This document shows, piece by piece, positions 14,792-24,659 of a stretch of DNA of 64,000 nt (position 1 is its first letter; every line of letters begins with the position of its first letter). The position numbers and the translations under genes are program-made. This DNA is from a bacterium. GTDB taxonomy: Bacteria > Cyanobacteriota > Vampirovibrionia > Gastranaerophilales > Gastranaerophilaceae. The notes under the pieces are model-generated. The model did not search any database and had not been told where the DNA came from. It was given only the letters and a program-made list of their open reading frames with translations. The DNA lies in the NCBI GenBank assembly GCA_017396695.1, contig JAFQLC010000024.1, positions 1 to 64,000 of the forward strand, given 5' to 3'.

Positions 14792-17700
14792 TTAAATTTT
14801 TTGTAGTGCCTCGTAAGATATTTCTTTTGGAATTCCCTCTGGTAGTTTTGGTTTTGGCCAAGGAATCCCTCTTTCTTTCTTGACTGCATATTCATACATT
14901 TTTCGCCAATAATTTTCATATTCTTTATATGCTTCGTCATTCAAGGCTTTAATTTTTTGAACTACGCTATCGTATTTTGGTTTGAGTTGTTTACCTTGTC
15001 TTGTGTCATATGGAATATGTTCAACTTCTGCAAGTTGGTCCATTTCCCTGCCCCTTATTTGGATTTCCCCAAGGGCTCCGTTTTTGTATATAACATTCAT
15101 TTGAAATGCTGTATAACCTGAAGCCTTAACTGCTTTTTCATGGGTTCCGGTTATTGTTTTAAAATCTTTTAAACCTTTTGGATAGAATTTATGTTCCGTA
15201 TCTTCTTCGCGTGCTCTTAAAACAGTGTTTCTAATTTGCTCGATTTGTGCATCTGTAAAATACGGTGAAAGGTCTTCGCCACGGTAATTGTTAATTTCGG
15301 TTAAAACAATATTGTATTTTTTGATTTCTTCGCACAGTTTGTTTGTTATTTTTTGTATACTCTCTTCGTCAATTTTATCCATAATAAGTCTTGTTCCAAT
15401 ACCGTCTTCGACCTTTTCTCTTGCAGCATTGATGTCGGGAATATTATCACCTTTTTTAATTTTATTTACAAGTTTATCACCTAAAGAGTCAATTGTTTTT
15501 GGGCGTCCATACATAATATTGCCTGAGTTTTCGTATATATTGCCACCATTCTTTTTGACATCGTTTACATCGTATCCAATACCTTCAAATACTTTTAAGA
15601 ATTGAGCATACGCTTCAGTGAATTTTTCATTTAGTTCTTTGTTTATTGCGGTTGCGTAACTTTCACGAACTTTTTGTATTTGCTGTATTTGAGCTGGAGT
15701 AAGCTCTTTGGCTTTTTTGCCTGCCCCAAGTCTATATGTTTCAACGCATTTGCCGTTAACTTTTAATATAATCTCAGAGCCAGTTATTTCGTCGTTTTCA
15801 TTGCGTATGCCTTTAACTTCTTGAATGTATTCTGCGTCTTCTCCGTCTGTATTTTTAACTATATGTGTGCAAATTTTATCTACTGGTGAATCCATTATCC
15901 ATCTGTTTTTTATACCTGCAGAATTGAATGTTAATTTTGGGGCAACAAATGTTGAATAGAATGCATTGTTATTGTTTGGCGCCATATATGGGAATGCTAT
16001 ACTTGTTGCGTTTCCTCTGAAGCCAAAGTAGCCGAATTCATCATTTGGTGATTGCCATTTTGATGCTTTATCTCCTTCTGGGTCGAATCTCACAAATGTA
16101 TCGAATGGTTTTAAAATTTGTTGGAAAGTTCTTTGGTCGTTGATTGGTAAGCTCTTCATATAATCAGATGACATAAATAATGGAATTTCATCAGATGGCA
16201 TAAATGTAAGTTTTGGGTCGGCTTCGGTATATTTTGCAAAATTAACGATAGCAGAACCTTCACCCGTTGTTGAAGCTAGTGGAGCAATTAATATTTCTCC
16301 GTCAAATTTTTTCAAACTAGAGTTGTAAGGTATTAAGGTTGAAGAATTTTGCGCAAGTTCTTCTTCTATTTTACTTTCTATCCAAGCTGCTTTTTCGGAT
16401 TCTAAAAGTACACCTTTTTCAAATTGTTTTTTTGCTTGTTTTGTAATTTGCTCGCGAATAATTTCTTCCGGATTTGTGATTGCGCGATAATTATCTATTA
16501 AACTTTTCCCGCTGCCAGAGAAATCGTCCAATATTACAACCATTGAATTTTTTGCATCTGGAACTTGAGAAATATCGGAAATAAATTTGCCTACAGGTAT
16601 GCCGTTGCTATCTCTATAAATTGTTGAAACCATACCATAGCTTTTTTTACCTGAGCCCATTTCAACTGTTGGAACTAAGTAATATATATTTTCGGTGTCA
16701 ACACCCTTTTGTGTTGCCATATTTTGAATGTTTGCAAATTGTTTTTTAGTTTGAGCAGATAATGTTGACATACTTGATGGTTTTGAAGTTTGTGCCAAAA
16801 TCTCAAGAACATATTGTCTGTCTTCTGTAGCATAGTTTGATAAAATTTCTTCTATTTGCTCATTCGTGATTTGTTTTGAAGAATACAAATGAGATATTTG
16901 AGAATTGTCTAAAGTATCTTGCGAAGATTCATTCTTAATAATTTGAATATTGCCAGCTAAGCCTAATTCTTCAAAATCTTTTATAATATCGCCATTTAAA
17001 ACTTTGTTAATTACATCTTGTTCAGAGTAGCCTTCGTTTACAAGTTTTTTAACTTCTTTGAATATTGTGTCTAATTTTTGCTCTACATCTGCTGACGAAG
17101 AGTGGTTAAATGCAGTTATTCCCTTATTGTATCCGTCAAGCAAAACAAGCTTTACATTTGGATTTGAACGAATTAAGTCTTGTAATTCGGTATCGTTTTT
17201 GATTACAGCAATTGTTGATGCATCTAGGATTAAACCAGGAGTTGCGCTTTCTTGCATAACTTTTTTTATTCCGCTTTTAATATCGTCAGCTTGAACAGTT
17301 ATATCACGTGGGAATGCTTGTTTATTTGATAAATATGATAATACATCACCAAGGCTTGTATTATCCTTGTCGGTAATTAAGGTAATTTTTGAGTCGCTTA
17401 ATTGTTTGTATAAGCTGTTAAAGCCATCTAGATCGGCATATTGGCCCATATTCGCCAAAATGCTTCTTGCCAGTTGTTCATTACCTTTGGATGAATACTT
17501 TGATAGCATATTTGCAATATTGTCTTCGCTCACAATATTCATTCTAGCGCTGTATAGCTTGGTAATATCTTCAACAGATAAATCTTCAGCACTTCTTATT
17601 GTGCCATTTTGTGGGGTTTGGATTGCTTTAATTACGCTATCTATTTCAGTTGTTTCTTCTACTTCTGCAACTTTGGTAACTGCCATAGGGCTCGCCACTT

Positions 17701-19924
17701 GTTTGGCAGCAATTGCATCTTCAAAGAATTTGGTAATCTCGGTTTCGCTCATTCCACAAGATGACAACAATTCTCCAGCTCTTGCTGGATTATTTTCTTC
17801 TAAAATTAATCTTCCTGCTATTGTTATTATTTCTTGTTGTGTTTTTGGTAATTCCGAATTGTCCAATTTGATTGCTGGTAGACTAGTTCCATCTTTAATG
17901 GTAACTTCAGCACCACTTTTGATGTTTGTTGCATCAATATCTCCACCTGTTTTGGTTGGTATATCTGTTATATCGATACTTGTCTTGCCATCAAAACCTG
18001 AACGAACAGCATTTACTGACGTGGTATCTACACCATTTACTTTTGATGACGCAATACCTATTAACAAACCTCTGATTTGATTTCTGCCTTCGCCAAGTAT
18101 TCTGTCCCAACTGAAGAATTCATCTTTGTCTATAAATTTACCGGCTTGTGCGCTTGCAATTAAATAATCCGCACTAAGTGATAATGTCATATCTGAGGCA
18201 ATTTCCGCAGCATTGCCCACAACTACTGAATTTGTTATAGAAGTTGCATATGGATTGATAATGTTATTTGTAACTTTGCCAATTCCAGCACCAAGTGCAG
18301 CTGTTCCTGCGCTTATCGCTGTTTGTTTAGCCAAATCTTTGAAGTTGAAGTCATTACTGCGAGAAGTGCTTAGAACATTTCCTTTAATTAAATTTCCTTC
18401 TTTGTCTTTGGAAAGTGAATCTACTGTTTCGATTTCGTATGAAATTACATCTCCTGTGTTTGAATCCGTGAGTTCATAATAAACAGAATATGTGCCATCT
18501 TCGTTTTGAATAATATTTGCAGGAGTTTCTGATTTTGTGTAATTTCCTGTCATTTCGTATATTGCATTTGTTCCAACAGTGTTTAAAAGATAATTTGATG
18601 CTGAGCTGAATGTGGCAATTTTGGCACCCCTCAATGCGGCTTTTCCAAAGCCGTTAAATGCACTTTTTGCCGTATTTTTAAAGCCACCTGAAACCATTTG
18701 TTTTGCTGTTGCTTTAGCACTGGCGCTGCCAGCTCCCTTGAGGGCCGAGAACCCTTTCCCTGCAAGCCCTGCTCCACCCAATGTCATTGCGGTTACTGCA
18801 CCATTTATTGCGCCACCGCCAAAATCAAGAAGACCTTGCTCGAGCGAGTATTTTTTGTCTGTTCCGATTGTGTCTGTTCCATTGATTAAAACCGTTGTTG
18901 CACCACCAAGTGCTGCACTAAATGCAACTGTTGCGGCTAATGATGCGCCACCTGTGAATGGAGCCGCAATAACACCTGCTGCAACAACTACGCCAGTTAC
19001 AATACCTACACCAATTTCTTTTGCTGCTGCTTGTGTTTCTTCGTAGTCCATAATTGCTTCGGCAGCAGGGGAATTTCCAACTTTTGAAACCCCTTGAGAT
19101 AGTTCTTCTATTCCTTCAAGTGACAACGCTTCACCCGTTAATGCTTGGTATTTTGCAGCAAAATCTGGGTCGTTGGGGTCTAGCAAATTAACTTGGTTAA
19201 CAAACTCTTCTATCTTTGCATCAGCCTTGATTGAATTTGTTCCAAAGCCAAAGATATTATTTATTCCACCCATAGCCTTTGAAAACCAGCCTTGGTTATC
19301 TTTGGTTTGTTCCATTAATTGAGAGAGTGATGCAGCTTGGTTTTTTAGTGAGTTTATAATTTCTTGTTTTTCTTCTGTCGATAAATTATTACCTAAATTC
19401 TCTGATTCAATTGCATTTTGCCTAACTTCATCCGTTAGTTCTGCTCCCATAATTTCTTTATATGCTTCCGCTAATTTTGAAGGGTCTGCCTTTGCGGCTT
19501 CAAGTAATGCGATTTTATTATCTAATTCAACCTTGTCGCCATTTTTGAAGCCATTTCCTTTTATTCCGTTCCAGCAAGATGAGAAAAAGCCCCCAATAGA
19601 TCCAGCAATACCTTTGCCTTTTTGGCTTGCTTTATATTCGGCTTCTAATTTGGAAATTTCTGCTTCAAGTTGTTTTATTAATATATTGTTTTCATCAATA
19701 CTTTCTTTCTTATTGTTTACGTTTGCAGAAGTACTTGAATTATTGTTTTCGTCAATATTAATATCTACGAATTCGTTGTCAGCTAAAGTATCCAAAGGCG
19801 CTGTGCTTTTTTTGTTTTGAACAGTTTGTACTTCGTTGTTGCTAACGTTATTTAAGACTTTTTGTTTTGATACACTGTAAACATTATTGTTTAAGCCGTT
19901 TTGCACTTTTTTGTCGTAAGACAT
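14792..19924 (-). CDS. 1710-aa multidomain protein with PRTase-like and RelA/SpoT-like domains
   Basis: No Sec signal. In order: a low-complexity N-terminus; a duplicated region (about residues 75-270) with two copies of a module ending KYQALTGEALS / AYKEIMGAELT; a Gly/Ala-rich hydrophobic stretch (about 300-420, GVVVAAGVIAAPFTGGASLA) able to enter membranes; a large unrecognised middle; a phosphoribosyltransferase-like region with VVILDDFSGSGKS near 1130 and MAPNNNNAFYSTF near 1320, recalling PRTase-CE proteins; and a C-terminal RelA/SpoT synthetase-like domain (about 1470-1660) with GRPKTIDSLGDK, DGIGTRLIM, SGYTAFQMNVIY and GEIQIRGREMDQLAEVEH, including the conserved Glu of EIQIR. There is no HD hydrolase domain. 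The layout recalls polymorphic toxins, or a (p)ppGpp-type effector. ATG at 19924 is preferred over a GTG at 19933. Confidence 0.65.
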   Translation of the reverse strand: MSYDKKVQNGLNNNVYSVSKQKVLNNVSNNEVQTVQNKKSTAPLDTLADNEFVDINIDENNNSSTSANVNNKKESIDENNILIKQLEAEISKLEAEYKASQKGKGIAGSIGGFFSSCWNGIKGNGFKNGDKVELDNKIALLEAAKADPSKLAEAYKEIMGAELTDEVRQNAIESENLGNNLSTEEKQEIINSLKNQAASLSQLMEQTKDNQGWFSKAMGGINNIFGFGTNSIKADAKIEEFVNQVNLLDPNDPDFAAKYQALTGEALSLEGIEELSQGVSKVGNSPAAEAIMDYEETQAAAKEIGVGIVTGVVVAAGVIAAPFTGGASLAATVAFSAALGGATTVLINGTDTIGTDKKYSLEQGLLDFGGGAINGAVTAMTLGGAGLAGKGFSALKGAGSASAKATAKQMVSGGFKNTAKSAFNGFGKAALRGAKIATFSSASNYLLNTVGTNAIYEMTGNYTKSETPANIIQNEDGTYSVYYELTDSNTGDVISYEIETVDSLSKDKEGNLIKGNVLSTSRSNDFNFKDLAKQTAISAGTAALGAGIGKVTNNIINPYATSITNSVVVGNAAEIASDMTLSLSADYLIASAQAGKFIDKDEFFSWDRILGEGRNQIRGLLIGIASSKVNGVDTTSVNAVRSGFDGKTSIDITDIPTKTGGDIDATNIKSGAEVTIKDGTSLPAIKLDNSELPKTQQEIITIAGRLILEENNPARAGELLSSCGMSETEITKFFEDAIAAKQVASPMAVTKVAEVEETTEIDSVIKAIQTPQNGTIRSAEDLSVEDITKLYSARMNIVSEDNIANMLSKYSSKGNEQLARSILANMGQYADLDGFNSLYKQLSDSKITLITDKDNTSLGDVLSYLSNKQAFPRDITVQADDIKSGIKKVMQESATPGLILDASTIAVIKNDTELQDLIRSNPNVKLVLLDGYNKGITAFNHSSSADVEQKLDTIFKEVKKLVNEGYSEQDVINKVLNGDIIKDFEELGLAGNIQIIKNESSQDTLDNSQISHLYSSKQITNEQIEEILSNYATEDRQYVLEILAQTSKPSSMSTLSAQTKKQFANIQNMATQKGVDTENIYYLVPTVEMGSGKKSYGMVSTIYRDSNGIPVGKFISDISQVPDAKNSMVVILDDFSGSGKSLIDNYRAITNPEEIIREQITKQAKKQFEKGVLLESEKAAWIESKIEEELAQNSSTLIPYNSSLKKFDGEILIAPLASTTGEGSAIVNFAKYTEADPKLTFMPSDEIPLFMSSDYMKSLPINDQRTFQQILKPFDTFVRFDPEGDKASKWQSPNDEFGYFGFRGNATSIAFPYMAPNNNNAFYSTFVAPKLTFNSAGIKNRWIMDSPVDKICTHIVKNTDGEDAEYIQEVKGIRNENDEITGSEIILKVNGKCVETYRLGAGKKAKELTPAQIQQIQKVRESYATAINKELNEKFTEAYAQFLKVFEGIGYDVNDVKKNGGNIYENSGNIMYGRPKTIDSLGDKLVNKIKKGDNIPDINAAREKVEDGIGTRLIMDKIDEESIQKITNKLCEEIKKYNIVLTEINNYRGEDLSPYFTDAQIEQIRNTVLRAREEDTEHKFYPKGLKDFKTITGTHEKAVKASGYTAFQMNVIYKNGALGEIQIRGREMDQLAEVEHIPYDTRQGKQLKPKYDSVVQKIKALNDEAYKEYENYWRKMYEYAVKKERGIPWPKPKLPEGIPKEISYEALQKI

Positions 19925-20001
19925 AAAATTCACTCACCATACTTCTTTACGTATTTTTTACGGTTTTTTTCTAATGGACCTTTAGATACATCAAGAAATT
20001 A

Positions 20002-20019
20002 TTTACAAATTGTTACACG
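20002..20019 (+). promoter_or_regulatory. HLR1-like direct repeat upstream of the 1710-aa gene
   Basis: TTTACAAA, two bases, GTTACACG: 14 of 16 consensus positions of KTTACAWW-N2-KTTACAWW. It lies 78 bases upstream of the minus-strand gene that starts at 19924. Confidence 0.4.
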
Positions 20020-20117
20020 AGTGAAATAACTTGCATGGATTATATTTTAAAACACCGTTTTCTGATTCATAATAATTGGTATTTGCCTTGCGGGGTTAAC
20101 GCGGATAATAAAAATAA

Positions 20118-20200
20118 GGAGTGAAAGGGATTCGAACCCTTGGTGGGAAACCCACACAACCTTTCCAAGATTGCACCATAGACCACTCGGACATCACTCC
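20118..20200 (-). tRNA. tRNA-Ser (GGA)
   Basis: On the minus strand: acceptor GGAGTGA / TCACTCC, Ser-type D arm (TGTCCGAGTGGTCTATGG), anticodon loop TTGGAAA (anticodon GGA) between CAATC and GGTTG, a long variable arm (TGGG-TTT-CCCA) and T arm AAGGG-TTCGAAT-CCCTT. The base after the acceptor is T (usual discriminator for Ser is G) and CCA is not encoded, unlike the tRNA-Phe at the window start. Confidence 0.93.
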
Positions 20201-20225
20201 TTAAAATAATTTGTATTGTTGAAAC

Positions 20226-22691
20226 CTATTCTTTAACGATGATAATTTCTTCGTTATCCATTTTCATAGTCATAGTGTCGCCTTCAACATACTTTCCGCT
20301 AAGGATTTCTTCTGCGAGCACATCTTCAACTTTCTTTTGAATAACTCTTCTTAAAGGTCTTGCACCATAAGCTTCGTTGTAGCCTTCTTTTGCAAGATAA
20401 TCTTTAACTTCGTCAGTTACTTTAAGTTCTAAGTTTCTTTCGCCTAGTCTCTTGAAGAGGTCTTTGAGCATTAAATCAACAATTTCCCTGATTTCTTCTT
20501 GAGCCAAGTGAGCGAATACAATGATGTCATCTATTCTGTTTAAAAATTCAGGTCTGAAAGATTTTTTCATTTCTTCCATAACTGTATCTTTTAATTTTTC
20601 ATATTTATCTTTTTTAACATCTTCTGCAGTTGAAAAACCTAGCTTTTGAGTTGATGTAATCATTGAAGCACCAACGTTAGATGTCATAATGATAATTGTA
20701 TTTTTAAAGTTTACGTGGCGGCCTTTTGAATCTGTTAAACGACCGTCATCTAAAATTTGCAACATAATGTTGAACACATCAGGGTGCGCTTTTTCAATTT
20801 CGTCGAATAGAATAACAGAATAAGGTTTTTTACGAACAATTTCAGTCATATGACCACCATCGTCGTAGCCAACATACCCTGGAGGAGAACCGATAAGTTT
20901 TGAAGTTGTATGTTTTTCCATAAACTCTGACATATCGATTCTTATCATATTATCTTCAGAGCCAAAAATTGTTTCAGCAAGTGATTTTGCAAGCTCTGTT
21001 TTACCAACACCAGTTGGACCTGCAAAAATAAAGCTACCAATTGGTCTGTTTGGCGATTTAAGCCCAACACGAGCTCTTCTGATTGCCTTCGCAAGAGAAA
21101 TTACCGCCTGACCTTGGCCGATTACTCTTTCATGAAGTGTTTCTTCAAGTTTTAAAAGTTTTTCAGATTCACCTTCAGTGATTTTTGTAACAGGAATGCC
21201 TGTGATTTGAGCGATAACTGCTGCAACTTCATCAACGCCAACAGTTGGTTTGTTCATATCTTGTGTTGCACGCCATTCAGCTTCGTATTCTTTAATTTTT
21301 GCTTTAATTTCTTTTTCAATGTCTCTTAAATCAGAAGCTTTTTGGAACTCTTGGTTTCTAATTGCTTCTTCTTTTTCTTTGATTGTTGCTTTTAGTTCTT
21401 GTTCAAGTTCCCTACCTTCTTCAGGCAAGTTTGAAACATTTAAACGAACCTTAGAGCTTGCCTCGTCGATAATATCAATCGCTTTATCTGGTAAAAATCT
21501 TTCTGTAATAAATTTAGATGAAAGCTCAACTGCAGCAACAATTGCTTCGTCTGAAATGTTCAATCTGTGGTGTTCTTCGTATTTTGCTTTTAAGCCTTTG
21601 ATAATTTCAATTGCTTCATCATTGCTTGGTTGTTCGATAATTACAGATTGAAAACGTCTATCAAGTGCTGAATCTTTTTCAATGTGTTTTCTGTATTCGT
21701 CTAACGTTGTTGCGCCAATAACTTGAATTTCGCCACGAGAAAGCGCTGGTTTTAAAATGTTTGCAGCATCAATTGCACCTTCTGCTGCGCCCGCACCAAT
21801 GAGTGTGTGAATTTCATCAATGATAATGATAATATTTCCTGCGGTTCTAATTTCGTCCATAATCTTTTTAAGACGTTCTTCAAACTCGCCTCTATATTTT
21901 GTGCCTGCAACAAGAAGGCCCATATCAAGCTGAATTACTTTTTTGTTTTCTAAAATATCTGGAACTTCGCCATCAACAATTTTAATTGCCAAGCCGTTTG
22001 CAATTGCTGTTTTACCAACCCCTGGTTCACCAATTAAGATTGGGTTGTTTTTAGTTCTTCTTGCAAGAATTTGAATAACTCTTTCAATTTCTTTTTCTCT
22101 GCCAACAACTGGGTCAAGCCTTTGTTCTGATGCAGCAAGAGTTAAATCTGTACCAAATTCATCAAGAGATGGTGTTTTTGCTTTAGACGAACCAACACTT
22201 CCTGCAACTGCCGCTGTTCTTCCGCCAGATGTTTGACTTTGCGCATCTGATACTTTTGTTTCACCTAAAAGTTTAATAACATTTGCTCTGCATTTGTTTA
22301 AATCTACACCAAGGTTTTCAAGAACTTTAACACCAACGCCGTGACCTTCTTTGATTAAACCTAAAAGCAAGTGTTCTGTGCCAATGTAGTTATGACCTAA
22401 TTGACGAGCTTCATCCCAAGAAAGTTCTAAAACTTTTTTAGCTCTTGGAGTGAATGGAATTTCAACCGCAACGAAACCAGAGCCTCTGCCTATAATTTTT
22501 TCAACTTCTTCACGAGCGTCTTTTAAAGTAACGCCCATTGATTTCAATGTTTTTTCAGCAACGCCTGCACCTTCGCCAATAAGCCCTAAAAGAATTTGCT
22601 CTGTGCCCACAAAATTGTGCCCGAGTCGTCTTGCTTCTTCTTGTGCCAACATTATAACTCTGATTGCTTTTTCGGTAAATCTTTCAAACAT
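20226..22691 (-). CDS. clpC: ATP-dependent Clp protease ATP-binding subunit ClpC
   Basis: 821 residues, the usual ClpC length. Domains in order: two Clp-N repeats (residues 1-150; [17 protein letters not shown] and [18 protein letters not shown]), AAA-1 with Walker A GEPGVGKT (about 218) and Walker [10 protein letters not shown], a UVR-type middle domain ([18 protein letters not shown]), AAA-2 with [13 protein letters not shown] (about 552) and [14 protein letters not shown], and a C-terminal ClpB-type D2-small domain. It unfolds substrates for ClpP. ATG at 22691 is preceded by AAGGGATAG. A candidate promoter has TAGAAT near 22716. It is followed on the same strand by tRNA-Ser. Confidence 0.97.
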   Translation of the reverse strand: MFERFTEKAIRVIMLAQEEARRLGHNFVGTEQILLGLIGEGAGVAEKTLKSMGVTLKDAREEVEKIIGRGSGFVAVEIPFTPRAKKVLELSWDEARQLGHNYIGTEHLLLGLIKEGHGVGVKVLENLGVDLNKCRANVIKLLGETKVSDAQSQTSGGRTAAVAGSVGSSKAKTPSLDEFGTDLTLAASEQRLDPVVGREKEIERVIQILARRTKNNPILIGEPGVGKTAIANGLAIKIVDGEVPDILENKKVIQLDMGLLVAGTKYRGEFEERLKKIMDEIRTAGNIIIIIDEIHTLIGAGAAEGAIDAANILKPALSRGEIQVIGATTLDEYRKHIEKDSALDRRFQSVIIEQPSNDEAIEIIKGLKAKYEEHHRLNISDEAIVAAVELSSKFITERFLPDKAIDIIDEASSKVRLNVSNLPEEGRELEQELKATIKEKEEAIRNQEFQKASDLRDIEKEIKAKIKEYEAEWRATQDMNKPTVGVDEVAAVIAQITGIPVTKITEGESEKLLKLEETLHERVIGQGQAVISLAKAIRRARVGLKSPNRPIGSFIFAGPTGVGKTELAKSLAETIFGSEDNMIRIDMSEFMEKHTTSKLIGSPPGYVGYDDGGHMTEIVRKKPYSVILFDEIEKAHPDVFNIMLQILDDGRLTDSKGRHVNFKNTIIIMTSNVGASMITSTQKLGFSTAEDVKKDKYEKLKDTVMEEMKKSFRPEFLNRIDDIIVFAHLAQEEIREIVDLMLKDLFKRLGERNLELKVTDEVKDYLAKEGYNEAYGARPLRRVIQKKVEDVLAEEILSGKYVEGDTMTMKMDNEEIIIVKE

Positions 22692-22764
22692 TATCTATCC
22701 CTTGATTAAATACAAAATAATTCTAACACAAAACGCACGCACAACACAAGCTAAAAAGCTCAAT

Positions 22765-23436
22765 TTATTTATTTTTTTCTTGGATTACAAAAATCGCATC
22801 AGAAGAAAAGAAATTAGCTATATGTTTGTTTGCTTTAATTAAATTACTTCGATAGCTTTTTTTAAGCCCCGAGGTAAAATAAATTGAATTTAAAATCTCT
22901 ATATTGCGAGCTTTGCAAAACTCGTGGAAGTCATTAATTGTGAGCAAGTGGATGTTTGGGGTGTTATACCATTCATAAGGTAACATTTCAGATTTTGGCA
23001 TTTTTCCTTTTAAAAGAAGGTAAAATCTGACTCTCCAATATGCAAAATTTGGAAAACTCACAATTGATTTTTTCCCAATTCTCAAAATTTCTTTTAAAAC
23101 ATAATCAGGTTTCACGGTTGATTGCAAGGTCTGATTTAAAATTACATAATCAAAACTTTTATCTTGAAATTGTTTTAGGTCTTCGTCAATATCTCCTTGA
23201 ATAATTGGAAGCCCTTTTTGCATAGATTCAATTGCTAAATCTTGGTTGATTTCAACGCCTGTTCCAATTACATTTTTTTTCTTGATAAGTTCTTCAAGCA
23301 AATATCCATCTCCTGAGCCAAGGTCTAAAACCCTTGCGCCTTCAGGAATTAATTTCATAACTTCATTGTAATTTATAAGTTTATCCATACTCGGTATTCT
23401 ACCAAAATTATTTTTTCTAATCAATTTTTTATTCAT
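22765..23436 (-). CDS. metW: MetW-like methyltransferase
   Basis: About 223 residues from the ATG at 23436; an ATG at 23388 (MDKLINYNEVM) would give the usual MetW length and is equally possible. SAM-binding motif I is VLDLGSGDGYLLEEL, then GVEINQ and the MetW-type features QGDIDEDL, YVILNQTLQ, KKSIVSFPNFAYWRVRFYLLLKG and PYEWYNTPNIHLLTI. MetW normally works with MetX in homoserine acylation for methionine synthesis; metX is not in this window. Divergent from the YtxH operon. Confidence 0.88.
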   Translation of the reverse strand: MNKKLIRKNNFGRIPSMDKLINYNEVMKLIPEGARVLDLGSGDGYLLEELIKKKNVIGTGVEINQDLAIESMQKGLPIIQGDIDEDLKQFQDKSFDYVILNQTLQSTVKPDYVLKEILRIGKKSIVSFPNFAYWRVRFYLLLKGKMPKSEMLPYEWYNTPNIHLLTINDFHEFCKARNIEILNSIYFTSGLKKSYRSNLIKANKHIANFFSSDAIFVIQEKNK

Positions 23437-23444
23437 CTTGACTA

Positions 23445-23472
23445 TTGTGAAACGCAAAAAAAATGCTATAAT
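23445..23472 (+). promoter_or_regulatory. Promoter of the YtxH-DUF948 operon
   Basis: TTGTGA, 16 bases, TATAAT with an extended -10 (TGC before TATAAT). The first gene starts 31 bases downstream after an AACGAGGT ribosome site. Confidence 0.65.
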
Positions 23473-23502
23473 CAAAGTGCAAACAATATTAACGAGGTAA
23501 AA

Positions 23503-23805
23503 ATGTCAAAGAATGGTGCAGATTTTGGTATAGGTATTTTATTCGGGGTGCTTGCAGGTGCTCTAATCGGCACGCTTATTGCGCCTTGCGAAGGTGAAAC
23601 CACAAGAGAAAAATTAAAAGATGCGATTGATGATTTTAAAGATAAAATTTCCCCAGAGTTAGATGAGGCTAAAAAGCAAGCGGTCGCTTTAATTGAAGAA
23701 TCAAAATGCAAGCTAGAAAAGCAATATGAAAAATTTAATAATACAATCAAAGCTCAAAAAATGGCAAAAGCTAAAGAACGTGAAAATGAATTAGAAAGTT
23801 ATTAG
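23503..23805 (+). CDS. YtxH-domain protein 1
   Basis: 100 residues. An N-terminal Gly-rich membrane segment (FGIGILFGVLAGALIGTLIAP) is followed by GETTREKLKDAI, the YtxH-family signature, and a charged amphipathic/coiled-coil tail. YtxH proteins are small inner-membrane proteins of stress or envelope regulons; the mechanism is not established. First of three tightly spaced genes (YtxH, DUF948, YtxH), probably one envelope module. Confidence 0.8.
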   Translation: MSKNGADFGIGILFGVLAGALIGTLIAPCEGETTREKLKDAIDDFKDKISPELDEAKKQAVALIEESKCKLEKQYEKFNNTIKAQKMAKAKERENELESY

Positions 23806-23814
23806 GAATTTATT

Positions 23815-24168
23815 ATGACGCAAATTGATGTTAGTTTAATTGTTTTGATTTACACAACAGTTGTTGTTTTGCTTGTGGTTGCAGGCTTTTTGGTTAAATT
23901 GTTATTTGATTTATCAAATTTAGCAAAAGCAGCACAAAATGCAACTGAACTTATTCAAAACGAACTTGAGCCTACATTGAAAGAGCTTCAAGAAGTTGCA
24001 GCAAGTGTTAAGTCTATTGCCAACACGGCTGATGAAAAATTCACTTCTTTGAAGAATACTTTCTTTGGTGCTCTCGAAAAAACAACCTGCATTACAAACA
24101 AACTCAAATCTGTTTTATCAGGTGTTGCTCGTGGCATTAGTGTAGGTATTAAATTATTTAGAAAGTAA
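23815..24168 (+). CDS. DUF948-type membrane protein
   Basis: 117 residues. N-terminal transmembrane segment (VSLIVLIYTTVVVLLVVAGFL) and a long amphipathic helix (LTEPTL-like region ELEPTLKELQEVAASVKSIAN, TADEKFTSLKNTFFGA), the pattern of DUF948 proteins commonly encoded beside YtxH. AGGA lies eight bases before the ATG. Nine bases separate it from the preceding gene. Confidence 0.75.
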   Translation: MTQIDVSLIVLIYTTVVVLLVVAGFLVKLLFDLSNLAKAAQNATELIQNELEPTLKELQEVAASVKSIANTADEKFTSLKNTFFGALEKTTCITNKLKSVLSGVARGISVGIKLFRK

Positions 24169-24180
24169 GAAAGGAAAATT

Positions 24181-24450
24181 ATGTCAGTATTAAGATTTAT
24201 GGCAGGTGTTTTAGTGGGCGGCGCAGTTGGCGCAGTGCTAGGTGTTTTATATGCTCCTAAATCAGGCGAAGAAACTCGTGAAGATATTAAAAATAGCGCA
24301 CAAGAGAAATATTCTAAAGCACAAGATGCAGTTCGCCAAATTCAAGATAAAGCAGACACAGCGCTTGAAGAAGTTCAAAAGAAAGGCGATGAAATTATCG
24401 ATAAAATTCAATCATTGATTAACAAACAAAAAGAAGGCGAGTCATACTAG
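24181..24450 (+). CDS. YtxH-domain protein 2
   Basis: 89 residues, paralogous to the first gene of the operon: RFMAGVLVGGAVGAVLGVLY is the Gly-rich membrane segment, followed by APKSGEETREDIKNSA, the YtxH signature, then an alternating charged helix. Good ribosome site (AAAGGAAAA before the ATG). Last gene before a strong terminator. Confidence 0.85.
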   Translation: MSVLRFMAGVLVGGAVGAVLGVLYAPKSGEETREDIKNSAQEKYSKAQDAVRQIQDKADTALEEVQKKGDEIIDKIQSLINKQKEGESY

Positions 24451-24487
24451 AATTTTATTGATATATACAAAAAGTATATAATTTTAT

Positions 24488-24525
24488 AAAGCAAGCAGAA
24501 TTTATTTTACTGCTTGCTTTTTTAT
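24488..24525 (+). terminator. Rho-independent terminator of the YtxH operon
   Basis: AAAGCAAGCA / TGCTTGCTTT stem with a 13-base loop and a T-rich tail. Confidence 0.88.
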
Positions 24526-24553
24526 TTACCCTTATGTAGAGCCGACTTTCAGG

Positions 24554-24627
24554 AATGTTAAGTATTGTAACAAAAAAAATAAAAATTGAAATCCGATAAA
24601 GTATATCGTTTTTATATATTTGTAGAG
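24554..24627 (+). promoter_or_regulatory. HLR1-like box plus AT-rich promoter element
   Basis: TGTTAAG, three bases, TGTAACA (HLR1-like on the minus strand at 24554-24571, one mismatch), TTGAAATC at 24586, and an AT-rich element at 24602-24627 ending TTTATATATTTGTAGAG. The element starts 36 bases after the TGTAAC half-site. The two candidate sRNA loci (39969-40042 and 58934-59007) have the same layout with 38 bases. The 109-aa gene starts 33 bases downstream. Confidence 0.5.
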
Positions 24628-24659
24628 CTTAGAAACACGATATATAAGGAGAAATAATT

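Noticed and set aside
17367-18080. 237-aa plus-strand frame
   Set aside because: Antisense shadow of the 1710-aa protein, whose codon use and domain motifs are convincing.
18612-19046. 144-aa Pro/Ala-rich plus-strand frame
   Set aside because: Antisense to the Gly/Ala-rich hydrophobic region of the 1710-aa gene.
21250-21651. 133-aa plus-strand frame
   Set aside because: Antisense to clpC.
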